The notes: generated by a model from the letters alone, not told the origin. A DNA stretch of 64,000 nucleotides from Eubacterium sp. OM08-24 (GCF_003438075.1 NZ_QSTA01000002.1:1-64000); one strand, 5' to 3'; numbered from the stretch's first letter, positions 52,088 to 61,269 are shown. A program made the numbers and translations.

Positions 52088-52443
52088 GATATAACTCTAA
52101 AAATAGTGCAAGCCATTACTTTACTCTGCCGAATGAAATATTCTGTCTTGGTCTATCATCGGGAGAGATTGCCGTGTATAGTTTTCTATTGCGATGTGAA
52201 AATCGAAAAACATATCAGTGCTATCCGAGTTATAAAACAATAGGACAAGCTCTGAAAATGAGTCAGAATACGGTTAGAAAATATGTTCAAAGCCTTGAAG
52301 ATAAGCATTTAATCTCTACCGAGAGAACAGAGGTAATTACAAAAGACGGACGAAAACGCAACGGAACCTTGCTCTATACTATCCGTCCTATTGCAGAAGC
52401 CATTGATTATTTTCATAGTGAGCAGTTGCGGAGGAACGCATAA
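52084..52443 (+). CDS. Winged-helix replication/partition-type protein
   Basis: A 119-residue protein starting at TTG (overlapping the xis stop as TTGA) with GGAGG upstream. It has a winged helix (LSSGEIAVYSFLLRCENRKT, YPSYKTIGQALKMSQNTVRK, LEDKHLISTERTE) like the N-terminal domain of RepA-type initiators. It is too short for a full initiator, so a regulator or truncated Rep is likely. It directly precedes oriT. Confidence 0.65.
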   Translation: MRYNSKNSASHYFTLPNEIFCLGLSSGEIAVYSFLLRCENRKTYQCYPSYKTIGQALKMSQNTVRKYVQSLEDKHLISTERTEVITKDGRKRNGTLLYTIRPIAEAIDYFHSEQLRRNA

Positions 52444-52472
52444 TTGAGCCGATTTTTCGAAGAAATTATTTT

Positions 52473-52582
52473 AAGCAGGTTAAAGTGGGGCGTCTCCCCA
52501 CGGCGTCACATCAGACGGCAGAGCCGACTGTTATGCAGTTTTGCAGTATGTCAAAAATTAGGATTTGAGGGGTCTATCAAAA
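52473..52582 (+). other. Probable origin of transfer (oriT) of element B
   Basis: Nearly identical to 11103-11212, with the same GTGGGG-CGTCT-CCCCAC inverted repeat (52485-52501) and the same CGGC/GCCG hairpin. It lies immediately upstream of mobC and the relaxase. Confidence 0.6.
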
Positions 52583-52984
52583 ATGAGCGAAAATAAAAAG
52601 AAATATGCCTATTGGATGAAGCCTTCAATGGTAGAAGAAATGACAGAAATGCTTGATACAGCAAACGCAACTTCAAAAAGTGATTTTGTCTGTCAGGCAG
52701 TTAATTTCTATATCGGTTATCTTCATCAACAAAAATGCATTGATTATCTTTCTCCTATCCTTGCACAAACCATTAAAAGTGAAATTGAAAGCGTGGAAAA
52801 GAATGTTTCTGAAATGCTGTTCAAGATGGCTGTTGAACAAGCAAAGCTGAGCAATGTTGTTGCGGCAACAAATAAGATTGATAATCATTCATTGTCGGCA
52901 CTTAATAAGCTTTGTGCAGAAGAAGTCGCAAGGAACAATGGTATCATCACCTTTGAAGATGCGTACAAATTCCAACGAGGTTAA
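52583..52984 (+). CDS. mobC: MobC-like mobilization accessory protein (element B)
   Basis: A 133-residue ribbon-helix-helix protein about 93 percent identical by eye to the element A copy, with substitutions mainly near residues 25-45 and 95-110. It would bind oriT and present it to the relaxase that starts three bases downstream. The ATG at 52583 matches the start conserved between the two elements. Confidence 0.8.
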   Translation: MSENKKKYAYWMKPSMVEEMTEMLDTANATSKSDFVCQAVNFYIGYLHQQKCIDYLSPILAQTIKSEIESVEKNVSEMLFKMAVEQAKLSNVVAATNKIDNHSLSALNKLCAEEVARNNGIITFEDAYKFQRG

Positions 52985-52987
52985 TAA

Positions 52988-54346
52988 ATGCCTAAAATAA
53001 TTTTTACAAGTCGATACATTAAAAATCCTGCATCATCAAATGCAGGTAAGCTGATAAAATATATGGGCACTCGTGAGGGTGTTGAGAAACTACCGAATGG
53101 TATTGATAATGCCCCTGCAACTAAAAAACAAAATAATTTAATATGTACTGCACTTAAAACCGTTCCTGAAGCTTGGGATTATCCTGAACTGAAAGCATAT
53201 CTTGAAAATAAGACAAAGTCTAACGCAACAGAATTCCTCAACAAATTTCTTGAACGCAACGCAGACAGGATAGGCGGTGTTAAAAAGTTAGTTTCATATT
53301 ATGCAGAAAGACCGGGTGTTGAGAAGTTAAGTAAACACGGATTGTTTTCTCAAACTGACGAGAAGATAAATCTTGAAGAGGTTGCTGAAGAAGTTTCAAA
53401 TCACAATGGAATTGTGTGGACTCATGTGATAAGTCTTAAAAGAGAAGATGCTGAAAGACTTGGCTACAACAATGCAAATGAATGGAAAAGTCTTGTGAGA
53501 AGGAATGTACTTGAAATTGCCAAAGCACATAAGATAGAGCCAAGCGACTTGCAATGGTACGGAGCATTTCATAACACAACATATCATCCACACATACATC
53601 TTCTGGTATATTCTAAATCAGGACAAGGCTATCTAACCAACCAAGGCATAGAAAGTATGAGAAGTGTATTTGGTAATGATATATTCAGAAACGAACAGTA
53701 CAAGCTGTTTGAAATGCAGACAGAAATCCGTGACGAGCTAAAAAACGAAGCAAAAAATGTAATTGATGATTTAGTTGCAAATATTGATTCAGACGTATAT
53801 GTTTCCGATAAAATGGTTGAGCTGTTTAGAAAACTTGATGAACAGCTCAAAAGTTACAACGGCAGGTTGATGTATGGTTACCTTCCCAAATCATTCAAGG
53901 AAACTGTCAATAATATTGTGGTGGAACTTGCAAAGGATAAAAATTTGTCAAAGCTCTATTTAAAGTGGAATGAAATCAACAGAGAAAAGCTGTCGTTGTA
54001 CTACGATAAAGAAAAACCTGATATACCGCTTGAAGATAACAAGGAATTTAGAAGCATTAAAAATTACGTTTTGAAGTCGGTTAATCTGATTTCACAGACA
54101 ACCACGACAAAGAAAATGGATAAATCAAGTGTTGAACATTATGTTTCAGGAATAGTTCTAACGCTTGCAAAACTTATTGCAAACAGTTGTAGGCGTAAAC
54201 GAACTAAATTATTCGGTCAGGTTGACAGCAAACTAAAATCCAAGCTTGAAGAGAAAAAACTTGCCCACGGACTTAAAACCGACAGAACAGTTAATCAGAA
54301 TGAAATCGAAAATGACGAGGAACAGGGATTTACAATGTCAATGTAA
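52988..54346 (+). CDS. MobL-type relaxase (intact, element B)
   Basis: A 452-residue DNA relaxase that nicks oriT and pilots the strand into the recipient. The N-terminal domain contains the metal-binding His cluster (WYGAFHNTTYHPHIHLLVY) at about 195-212. A candidate catalytic Tyr lies in the N-terminal ISRYIK-like segment (FTSRYIKNPASSNAG). The helical C-terminal region is complete, unlike the element A copy. With oriT, MobC and integrase it makes element B mobilizable. No secretion channel is encoded, so it needs a helper. Confidence 0.85.
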   Translation: MPKIIFTSRYIKNPASSNAGKLIKYMGTREGVEKLPNGIDNAPATKKQNNLICTALKTVPEAWDYPELKAYLENKTKSNATEFLNKFLERNADRIGGVKKLVSYYAERPGVEKLSKHGLFSQTDEKINLEEVAEEVSNHNGIVWTHVISLKREDAERLGYNNANEWKSLVRRNVLEIAKAHKIEPSDLQWYGAFHNTTYHPHIHLLVYSKSGQGYLTNQGIESMRSVFGNDIFRNEQYKLFEMQTEIRDELKNEAKNVIDDLVANIDSDVYVSDKMVELFRKLDEQLKSYNGRLMYGYLPKSFKETVNNIVVELAKDKNLSKLYLKWNEINREKLSLYYDKEKPDIPLEDNKEFRSIKNYVLKSVNLISQTTTTKKMDKSSVEHYVSGIVLTLAKLIANSCRRKRTKLFGQVDSKLKSKLEEKKLAHGLKTDRTVNQNEIENDEEQGFTMSM

Positions 54347-54520
54347 TCCCTCTGTTGAGCCGTGTGCTGCCCGTGTTGCGATTTTGTTGCAATCAGCAGG
54401 AAAGTAATCGAAATTTTAAATTTAAACCGACACAGACGGTTTTTGAGAAATTAAAATTTGGTCTGGATATTCAGATAAATTTATGGTATGTTGTTGTACT
54501 TGAAAAGGAGGCTTGATGTT

Positions 54521-55738
54521 ATGTCAACAAGAAAATTACTTACTAACGGCAACGCTTTCAAAAGGACGGATAGTCGTTGGGGCGGTGTTGTTTGGTATAT
54601 GGATGAGCAAGGCGAACGAAAAAGGAAGAGCTTTTCCGGTACAACAAAAGCCGAAGTCAACAAGAAAATAACGGAATATATTGCGGTGTTCAACGACTCA
54701 ATAATTGAGTCGCAAGAAACAAAGAAAAGACTGAAAGACAGTATGCAGAACTGGCTTGAGGTATTTAAGTTTCCGTCTGTTGAACGTACTACATATGACA
54801 GATACGAATGTACAGCGAAAAATCAAATCTATCCGTATATCGGTGAAAAGGTAGTCGGAGATGTTAAGTCGGCTGACATTAAAAAGTTGCTCAATGATAA
54901 GATGAACGAGGGTTATGCTTACACAACGGTTAAGAAGGTACATAATGTGCTGAATGAGTATTTCCGTTATCTTACTCAACAAGAGTATATTGACAGAAAT
55001 CCTATGATAAGTGCTCCGATGATTAAAAAGAGCAACTTTCTGGCGGCGCAGGAGAAAGAAAATCTTCCGACGAGCGAAACCATAACGGTGTTCACGCCGG
55101 AAGAGATTAAAATATTCAAAGATGAAGCGTTCAGTACATTCTCAAACGGCAAGAGAAAATATCAGCAAGCCGCCGCATATATCCTTATGCTGAATACTGG
55201 ATTGAGAACAGGCGAGGTGCTGGGACTTATCAACAGCGACATTGACCTTGAAAACAGGGTTATGCACCTGAACAGAGGTGTTAAGGAAATATCAAAGCGT
55301 GACGGCGTCACAGCAGAAAAAGGACGAGAAATAAAAGTCGGCAAGCTCAAAAGTGCCACAAGCAAGAGAGATGTTCCGCTGAACGATGCTGCAATAGAAA
55401 TGATACTCGACTTGAGAAAAGAATTCTACTTCGGAGAAGACTCACCGCTGATACCCGATGAAAACGGCAATTTCACCAGACCTGTAAATTTCAGAAAACG
55501 CTATTACAGAATCCTCAAAGCCGCAGGTATAGAAACCAAAGGTTTGCACTCGCTCCGCCACACCTTCGCCACCAACCTTGTAAACGGAATAAAGCAACCT
55601 GTCGGCTCAATCAAATCCTTAACTCCAAGACAGGTTGCAGACTTACTCGGCCATACAACTTCGGAAATAACCGAACTGTATTATGTAAAAAGAGATTTGA
55701 CGAAATTTAATGGGATAACGGATGGGTTTGAATTGTAA
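54521..55738 (+). CDS. int: Tyrosine site-specific integrase of element B
   Basis: A 405-residue integrase, nearly identical to the element A enzyme. The catalytic residues are complete: Arg in NTGLRTGEVLGL, His-x-x-Arg in HSLRHTFATN, His in LLGHTTSEIT and Tyr in ELYYVKRD. The start is the ATG at 54521 with AAGGAGG upstream, matching the element A start, rather than the open frame from 54488. It should act at the tRNA-Trp 3' end. A terminator follows at 55747. Confidence 0.92.
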   Translation: MSTRKLLTNGNAFKRTDSRWGGVVWYMDEQGERKRKSFSGTTKAEVNKKITEYIAVFNDSIIESQETKKRLKDSMQNWLEVFKFPSVERTTYDRYECTAKNQIYPYIGEKVVGDVKSADIKKLLNDKMNEGYAYTTVKKVHNVLNEYFRYLTQQEYIDRNPMISAPMIKKSNFLAAQEKENLPTSETITVFTPEEIKIFKDEAFSTFSNGKRKYQQAAAYILMLNTGLRTGEVLGLINSDIDLENRVMHLNRGVKEISKRDGVTAEKGREIKVGKLKSATSKRDVPLNDAAIEMILDLRKEFYFGEDSPLIPDENGNFTRPVNFRKRYYRILKAAGIETKGLHSLRHTFATNLVNGIKQPVGSIKSLTPRQVADLLGHTTSEITELYYVKRDLTKFNGITDGFEL

Positions 55739-55746
55739 GGCGAAAA

Positions 55747-55789
55747 AACATCGGACTTGAACTTCACTTCAAATCCGATGTTAGTTTTT
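55747..55789 (+). terminator. Terminator of the integrase gene
   Basis: The stem AACATCGGA / TCCGATGTT, with an inner TTGAA/TTCAA pairing, is followed by AGTTTTTG. It would stop plus-strand transcription before the convergent radical-SAM gene. Confidence 0.65.
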
Positions 55790-55814
55790 GTTTTACCTAT
55801 AAAAACCGGAAATA

Positions 55815-56843
55815 CTAACTACATACATTATCAATATGCTTATTTAAGAGATAAGCTTTATAATCATAGCTATCAAAAATCTTATGCGATCTAAAATTTC
55901 CATATCTTTCTACAAGCTCTGCAATAGTAATTTCTCGCGCAATATTAAGCGCAGGGATATTTTCGGTTAAAATATTTTTGACCATCTCATCAGGGTTGTT
56001 TAATTTCAGATTGCCGATTTTCCAATTATCAAGCATATGAGTGAAATTAAAATAAACATCAAACTCATTTGAAATATTCAGAACAATATCATTATCATTG
56101 TGATATACAAAATGGGAGTAGTCATTCTTTAGCATATTGCATAGTTCTGACTCTGCATACATATTTTTTAAATCGGGATAATATGTAATTAACTCTTTCG
56201 GGATATCTTCTTTGTTAATTCTTATATCATACAGCTTACGGTTTTCACCGTCACAAGAGCCTGAATGCACAAAGAAGATGAAATCTCGGTTAAACGCCCT
56301 GCATCTTTCACGCAAGTTAAGCGTTTCACTTAATTTCAAAATCCCGACTATTTCTTGAGCGTTTTCTTGATTAATAAATGCCTGCCAACGGGGTGCGATT
56401 TTGTTGTTAATCAGAATTTCAGTTGCTTGTAGCAGTTCCTCAAAAGCTCCGTTTCTTCCGACATATTTGTCAGTTAGCTTCTTAAGTCCAAAGAATGTGA
56501 GCTGAACAGAATTGACATTAAGCGATTTTAAAAAACGAACATATTTTTTGTCACGGACTAATCGAAAAAAGCTCGCCAATTCAAAACGCTGAGGCTTTGA
56601 ATTTATTGAAATTTGATTATCTCGTTTCCAACGATTAATGTAATCATCCGTAAAGTCGGGTTCTCTTAACCAGCTGTAATATGTTATTGAATTAAAATAT
56701 GGCTTGAAAAAGTTGACAATAAATCCATCGTCGCTTTCTTTCATATTCTTGTTATTCATATGTCAAAGCCAACAGTGCTTGCATCTGTTTGGGCAACCAT
56801 ACATATCAACTGCTAAAATTAACTTTTTATTTATCTTTTCCAA
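55815..56843 (-). pseudogene. Radical-SAM protein with an in-frame UGA after its cluster motif
   Basis: TTG at 56843, with AGGAGG seven bases upstream, opens a frame reading MEKINKKLILAVDMYGCPNR then CKHCWL and TGA. The triad C-x3-C-x2-C is the [4Fe-4S] motif of radical-SAM enzymes. Reading continues in the same frame without another break to 55815, and the rest (VQLTFFGLKKLTDKYVGRNG, then PRWQAF) fits the radical-SAM barrel. GGA to TGA is a one-base change of the Gly expected after CWL. The ATG at 56759 would give a 314-residue protein without its cluster. Substrate unknown. It could be a dead gene or a read-through case. Confidence 0.72.
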
Positions 56844-56886
56844 TTTGCGTCCTCCTAATTATTATCTAAATTAAAAGGACGCAAAA

Positions 56887-57118
56887 ACACGCTTGACGCT
56901 CATAATACCCTCCTGTTACAAATAGTATGATTGTTATTTTGATTATAGCATAGTTAAAATTTTTGTAAATAATATTGCTTATAAATTGATGCTATTTTGA
57001 TGATGCAGCTGACGGAAAGGTTGGAATTATTAGCGCCGGATAACGATTTTTAGCAAAAAATCAGCTGAAAATATCGGTCTGACAAACCACATTCCGCACA
57101 TATTTATATTCCAAAAAA
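56887..57118. other. Right end of element B with arm-type repeats
   Basis: Non-coding. The part from about 56975 on is homologous to the right end of element A (about 21030-21201). Both contain TTGATGCTATTTTGATGATG (here near 56983), which matches the TTGATGCT repeats of the left ends. These are the probable integrase/excisionase arm sites. Confidence 0.5.
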
Positions 57119-57143
57119 CGGCTTAAACGCAGTGTTTAAGCCG
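57119..57143 (-). terminator. Element-borne terminator of tRNA-Trp
   Basis: The stem CGGCTTAAAC / GTTTAAGCCG with an A6 run on its left gives a minus-strand terminator eight bases beyond the tRNA 3' end. It is homologous to 21169-21193 and supplied by the element. Confidence 0.7.
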
Positions 57144-57151
57144 TTTTTACT

Positions 57152-57227
57152 TGGCAGGGGCAGAAGGACTTGAACCCTCGGCACGCGGTTTTGGAGACCG
57201 CTGCTCTACCAACTGAGCTATACCCCT
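57152..57227 (-). tRNA. trnW: tRNA-Trp (anticodon CCA)
   Basis: A complete 76-base cloverleaf with encoded CCA. The acceptor stem AGGGGTA pairs with TGCCCCT. The anticodon stem GCGGT/ACCGC has loop CTCCAAA, so the anticodon is CCA. The T arm carries GGTTCAAGTCC. The 3' 45 bases (57152-57196) are the att core repeated at 21202 and 3690. The gene stays functional because each element restores its 3' end. Confidence 0.95.
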
Positions 57228-57476
57228 ATATCTATTTTATTTTCAAGACAAGATGTATTATATCAAACTTCGCATAATTTGTCAAGGATTTTTTGAAAAT
57301 TTAATATTTATTTTGTATCTAAATCAGAATACCAAATAACATACTATCAAACGGATTGATACTTCATAATATGCAAAGCTAAGCACATCATATTAAAGAA
57401 CGGACAATATCTTTGCTTTAGGAAAACAAGGAAATGCGCAAGAAATTCAAATTGCGTCAATCCCTTTATTTTATAC

Positions 57477-58005
57477 TTACAAATTCCTATAATATTCATC
57501 CAGCTTTGTATCGCAAACGGTTAAGATATATTCTATATCCGACTTGGAAAGGCGATTGTATATTTGGGGGTTTAAATATATGTATTTTTGATTGCATGAG
57601 ATTTCCATAAAATTCATATCATAGAATCGTTTAAACGGAAAGCGTAGGATATTATTTTCAATCTGTTTTTTACTGCAATTATTTGAAGAATAAATACTTC
57701 CCTTTTTCTCGGCAACGAGTCCATTATTTCTGCGTTTTTTATAGAATTTATCAAAATAATCTACAATATCAGAAAATTGTGCCTTACCCTCATCGTCAGC
57801 AAATCTAAAAAATGCTTTCAAAAGCAACGGCTTATAGGAATAGGTCATCTGCATGATACTCTGCAACTTCTTCGTCAAGCATTTTGTCCAACATTTTAAT
57901 ATATTCTTCATCATCGAGAATTTCTATTGAACACTCATCTCCGTTTGATCTGATTATTTCCGGAGTGCGGTCACGAACAAGTTTATTATAGAGCTTTTCA
58001 CCCAA
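57477..58005 (-). pseudogene. Two gene fragments joined: MazG-like pyrophosphohydrolase and a helicase-type C-terminus
   Basis: TTG at 58005 starts GEKLYNKLVRDRTPEIIRSN ... DKMLDEEVAEY, the N-terminal half of a phosphoribosyl-ATP-pyrophosphohydrolase-like protein, which stops at 57832 after 57 residues. An overlapping frame (57477-57914) encodes, from about 57848, MTYSYKPLLLKAFFRFADDE and onward, which resembles the C-terminal domain of certain DEAD-box helicases. Its first 22 codons are only the MazG sequence out of frame. The junction looks like a deletion that fused the remains of two neighbouring genes. Confidence 0.55.
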
Positions 58006-58128
58006 AAGCTATCACCACGCTATATAATATATGTAATATTATAATATAATGCAGTGAATTTTCAATAATTTTTATGAATAGTGCAAAATTATTACCTTGA
58101 TTTTCTAGACTATTACATCTATTATTGT

Positions 58129-59250
58129 TTATTTTCCCTTTAAAATATGTATTAATGCCTTAGCAATCTTTACTGCCTCGTCGGTTGTGTTGTCTTTGCC
58201 TAAAGATATTCGGATTGTACCCTTTGCATATTCATTAGGTGCGGCGATAGCTTTCAGTACATGAGAAATTTGTGTATTTTGGCTGTCGCAAGCCGAACCC
58301 GTTGACACCATTATTCCCATTAAATCAAGACGGTGCAACAACATTTCCCCTTCTGCGCCTTTAAAAGAAAGACTGAGATTGCCGCTTATCTGCGGTTGTG
58401 CGCCATTGCGAATATAGTCAATTTTTGCACTGCTCAGCAAATGCACTATTGTTTGCTCCAATTTTTGCAAATGCTCTGTATTCTCAGCTATTGCGGCAAT
58501 ATTTTTCTCCAAGGCTTTCGCCATTCCTACTACCGCACTAATATTTTCCGTTCCGCCACGCATACCGCCCTCTTGAGCGCCGCCGTTTATATACGGCTGT
58601 ATTTCAACTCCATTTTTAATATAAAGGAAACCTATTCCCTTAGGCCCGTTGAATTTATGCGCTGAACATGACAGCATATCAATATTTAAGTCTTTTACAT
58701 CAACTCTGATATGACCTAATGCCTGCACTGCATCGGTATGAAAAATCAAACCATTTTCATGGGCAACGGCGCACAATTCCTTTATCGGCTGAATTGTTCC
58801 GATTTCGTTATTTGCCATCATAACCGAAGAAAGCACTGCGTTTTCTGATATTGCGCTTTTAAGGCTTTTTGGAGTTATAAAGCCTTCTTTTGTAGGGCGA
58901 ATATATTTTGCTTTGTATCCGCAGCTTTCAAGATATTTGCAGGAATTAAGCACTGCGTGGTGCTCAAACTCAGAGGTAATAATTACACTGTTTGGCTTGT
59001 GTAAATTCACAATTCCTTTGAGCGCCCAATTATCGCTTTCTGTGCCGCCTGAAGTAAAAAATATTTCATTAGGTTCGGCATTAATACATTTGGCTATACT
59101 TTCCCTTGCGTTTTTAAGTGCCTTTTTTGATGCTTTGGCAAACGAATAAGGCTGAGAGGCATTGCTGTAATCTTCAAGCAAAAACGGGCGCATCGCATTA
59201 AAAGCATCTAAGTCTAATTTTGTTGTAGCTGCATTATCGGCATAAATCAT
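58129..59250 (-). CDS. Cysteine desulfurase (NifS/IscS family)
   Basis: A 373-residue PLP enzyme that takes sulfur from cysteine as a persulfide. The start MIYADNAATTKLD is typical. The PLP lysine is in SCSAHKFNGPKGIGFLY near 203, and the catalytic Cys is in STGSACDSQ near 320. FFTSGGTESDNWAL and the aspartate HTDAVQALG complete the cofactor site. It lies 13 bases after a small CxxC protein and behind the 59461-61025 gene, so the three are likely an operon. It might serve tRNA thiolation, Fe-S assembly or a DndA-like role. Confidence 0.92.
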   Translation of the reverse strand: MIYADNAATTKLDLDAFNAMRPFLLEDYSNASQPYSFAKASKKALKNARESIAKCINAEPNEIFFTSGGTESDNWALKGIVNLHKPNSVIITSEFEHHAVLNSCKYLESCGYKAKYIRPTKEGFITPKSLKSAISENAVLSSVMMANNEIGTIQPIKELCAVAHENGLIFHTDAVQALGHIRVDVKDLNIDMLSCSAHKFNGPKGIGFLYIKNGVEIQPYINGGAQEGGMRGGTENISAVVGMAKALEKNIAAIAENTEHLQKLEQTIVHLLSSAKIDYIRNGAQPQISGNLSLSFKGAEGEMLLHRLDLMGIMVSTGSACDSQNTQISHVLKAIAAPNEYAKGTIRISLGKDNTTDEAVKIAKALIHILKGK

Positions 59251-59263
59251 TTATAACACCGCC

Positions 59264-59461
59264 TTATTCAAATAATTTGCAACCCTCGTCTTTAAATTCT
59301 TCTATCTTATCGAGCAAATCCTCTACCGTTGTATCCAAATACTGAGCCAAACAATCCAAGCAATAAAATGTATCGGCCTGTGTGCCCAAGAGTTTTTTAT
59401 TGATACCGACAGTATTTTTGTCAAGATTTTGTAATCCGCAGCTTATGCAATATTTTTTCAT
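59264..59461 (-). CDS. Small zinc-ribbon protein of the cysteine desulfurase operon
   Basis: A 65-residue protein with two Cys pairs (KYCISCGLQN and FYCLDCLAQYL) and an acidic helical tail (TTVEDLLDKIEEFKDEGCKL), a likely zinc or Fe-S binding unit. The ATG overlaps the authentic stop of the upstream gene (TAATG). It could accept sulfur from, or tether, the desulfurase. No specific family name. Confidence 0.7.
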   Translation of the reverse strand: MKKYCISCGLQNLDKNTVGINKKLLGTQADTFYCLDCLAQYLDTTVEDLLDKIEEFKDEGCKLFE

Positions 59462-61025
59462 TAGTAGTCCTCTTTAAGTTTGAAAACAGGCATTTTTTTA
59501 CTTTCGGTTTTGTATTCCTTTGGGTCAAGTATGGAAAACCGGCATTTGGAAATCCGCCAAATAAATCTACATCTTTTACGCTAACATAATCTCCGATACA
59601 AAATTGCTCCAATACATTATCGGTAGCGATAACATCAAATTTCGCCTGCGATTTTGAAACAAACTCGTCTTTACTTATTCTCAAGGAATTTTCATATACA
59701 GGCTCAAAATAAATAGAAGTATCGAGATCTTCTTTTAAGATATCAAGCTGTTCTAATGTAAAATGATTGTGATTTTTTGCAAATGTTGCAAAAACATCGC
59801 TCATAGATAATTTTTCGCCAAAAGTGCTGATGATCTTACCCTTGAACGAAAACCTATCTTTGAGTTTATAGCCAATTACATCTCTCAGTCCAATACCGGT
59901 TAAATACGGATACCTCTCCATAACAGACGGCAACTCACTTTCGATAGTATCGGTAAGTTCCTTGCCTCCCATATACTTTTTATCTGCAATAGATAAGCTT
60001 ATCCACCTTGCAATTAAATCTATTTCATACTGAGTAAGCTCGACAATATCTGCATGGAAATACTCGCCCTTTTTATTTCTGATAAACTCGTCACTGTTTG
60101 AACCCGAAATTATATTCTTTATTTTGCTGTTTGAAATATGAGAAAGCGCCAAAACAATGTCCTCTGTTTTTACAGGCATTCCGCTTGATATTAAAAAATC
60201 ACGAATTTCCTGCGCCTCATCTGCCTCAACATTTTCTCCGCTTGCAATGAAGTTTTTCTTTAAAAAATACATATTTGAGCGATTGATATATATAAGATAT
60301 GTTTTCAGCATATCAACACTATTTATTCTGCCTTGTGCAAAATCGTCTGCAAAATTGCGGTAAAGCGAATCATAATAAATTATATTTTTACCACTTTCAA
60401 AAGTGTCACTGATATATTTCAGCAACCTCTGCTTTGCCGCTTCACCAAGCATATCTTCGGGAAGATACGCCATATTGCCATATTTAATGGTTATGCTTTG
60501 AATATGATCACAAATTGTTTGATCATCATACTGCAACTCGGTTTCAAAAGTATTTTGCCATTGAATACGAAATCTTCGAAGACTTAATTTATCATTAAGT
60601 CTAAAACCTTTTTTATAATTAGCCGACAAAATCTTTCTGTACTGCTCTAAAAGAGCATTAAAAAAGGCTGTTTGACCAGCACAAGAAATTTTATCTGTTT
60701 TATCGCCAATGTTTGGATTACTTTTCTTATCCAAAGCATAGCTCGAAATATATTTTATAAAAAATCGGTAATATTCGTTCAAGGCGCTATCAATTTTTTG
60801 AATTTGCCTACTGTTTCTTGCCCTAAAAACCACATCTTTATTAACGACTTTCATCACCTTATATACATCATCTGCGTTGGTAACTTCAAATAGCGAATAG
60901 CCGAGTTTTCTGTTACTTTTACTGTATGTATCAACTAAATCGCATAGCTTTTTAACACGAGGAATATCGGCTGAACGGACAGAACTATCAAGCCATTTAT
61001 AAAACTCCTGTTTAGTTTCTGCCAT
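59461..61025 (-). CDS. Uncharacterised 520-residue protein next to the CRISPR array
   Basis: A large soluble, mainly helical protein (MAETKQEFYKWLDSSVRSAD ... GDYVSVKDVDLFGGFPNAG). No domain is recognised. The literal frame runs past 59461 into the next gene. Restoring one T in the GGTTTTCC near 59550 gives the C-terminus FSILDPKEYKTESKKMPVFK then LKEDY and a TAA that overlaps the next ATG, so a frameshift (real or error) is likely there. It heads the operon with the CxxC protein and cysteine desulfurase. It is transcribed in the same direction as the array, but a terminator at 61211-61245 stands between. Confidence 0.6.
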
Positions 61026-61210
61026 AGTACTCTCTCCTTTTTTGATTTCATCTGAATAACCGTTACATAGTCGTTATAAAAATTCACAATTTTGTATAGA
61101 TTATATTATTTAAACATAGTATAATATGTATTATTTTATCATTTTTTACAATTATTTGCAATAACCTGTTGTTACAAAATTTCACCAACAGTTTTATATA
61201 ATATGTTTAA
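61026..61210 (-). promoter_or_regulatory. AT-rich upstream region of the 61025 gene
   Basis: No gene. On the minus strand TTGCAA (about 61159), with 17 bases to TAAAAT/TATTAT, is a possible promoter for the 61025 operon. AGAGAG before the ATG is the ribosome site. Confidence 0.3.
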
Positions 61211-61245
61211 TATAAAAATAACGCAAATTGCTACTGCAATTTGCG
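61211..61245 (-). terminator. Terminator at the distal end of the CRISPR transcript
   Basis: The perfect nine-bp stem CGCAAATTG / CAATTTGCG (61222-61245) is followed on the minus strand by TTATTTTTAT. It lies 25 bases beyond the last, degenerate repeat, where transcription of the array should end. Confidence 0.65.
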
Positions 61246-61269
61246 AAATATAATTTTATTATTTATCAC

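Larger units (their letters stand above)
21202..57196. mobile_element. Integrative mobilizable element B in tRNA-Trp (defence island)
   Basis: A 36-kb element between the att copies at 21202-21246 and 57152-57196. The right end carries xis-like, rep-like, oriT, mobC, relaxase and integrase genes. Cargo is a DdmDE-like pair, a GATC restriction-modification cassette, a DruE-like helicase operon, WYL regulators, LRR proteins, a nuclease-like protein and an ADP-ribosylglycohydrolase. No type IV secretion genes are present, so transfer needs a helper element. Confidence 0.82.

Noticed and set aside
56757..56790. Selenocysteine reading of the UGA in the radical-SAM gene
   Set aside because: The residue expected after CWL is Gly (GGA), and I see no SECIS-like hairpin just downstream; a point mutation is simpler.
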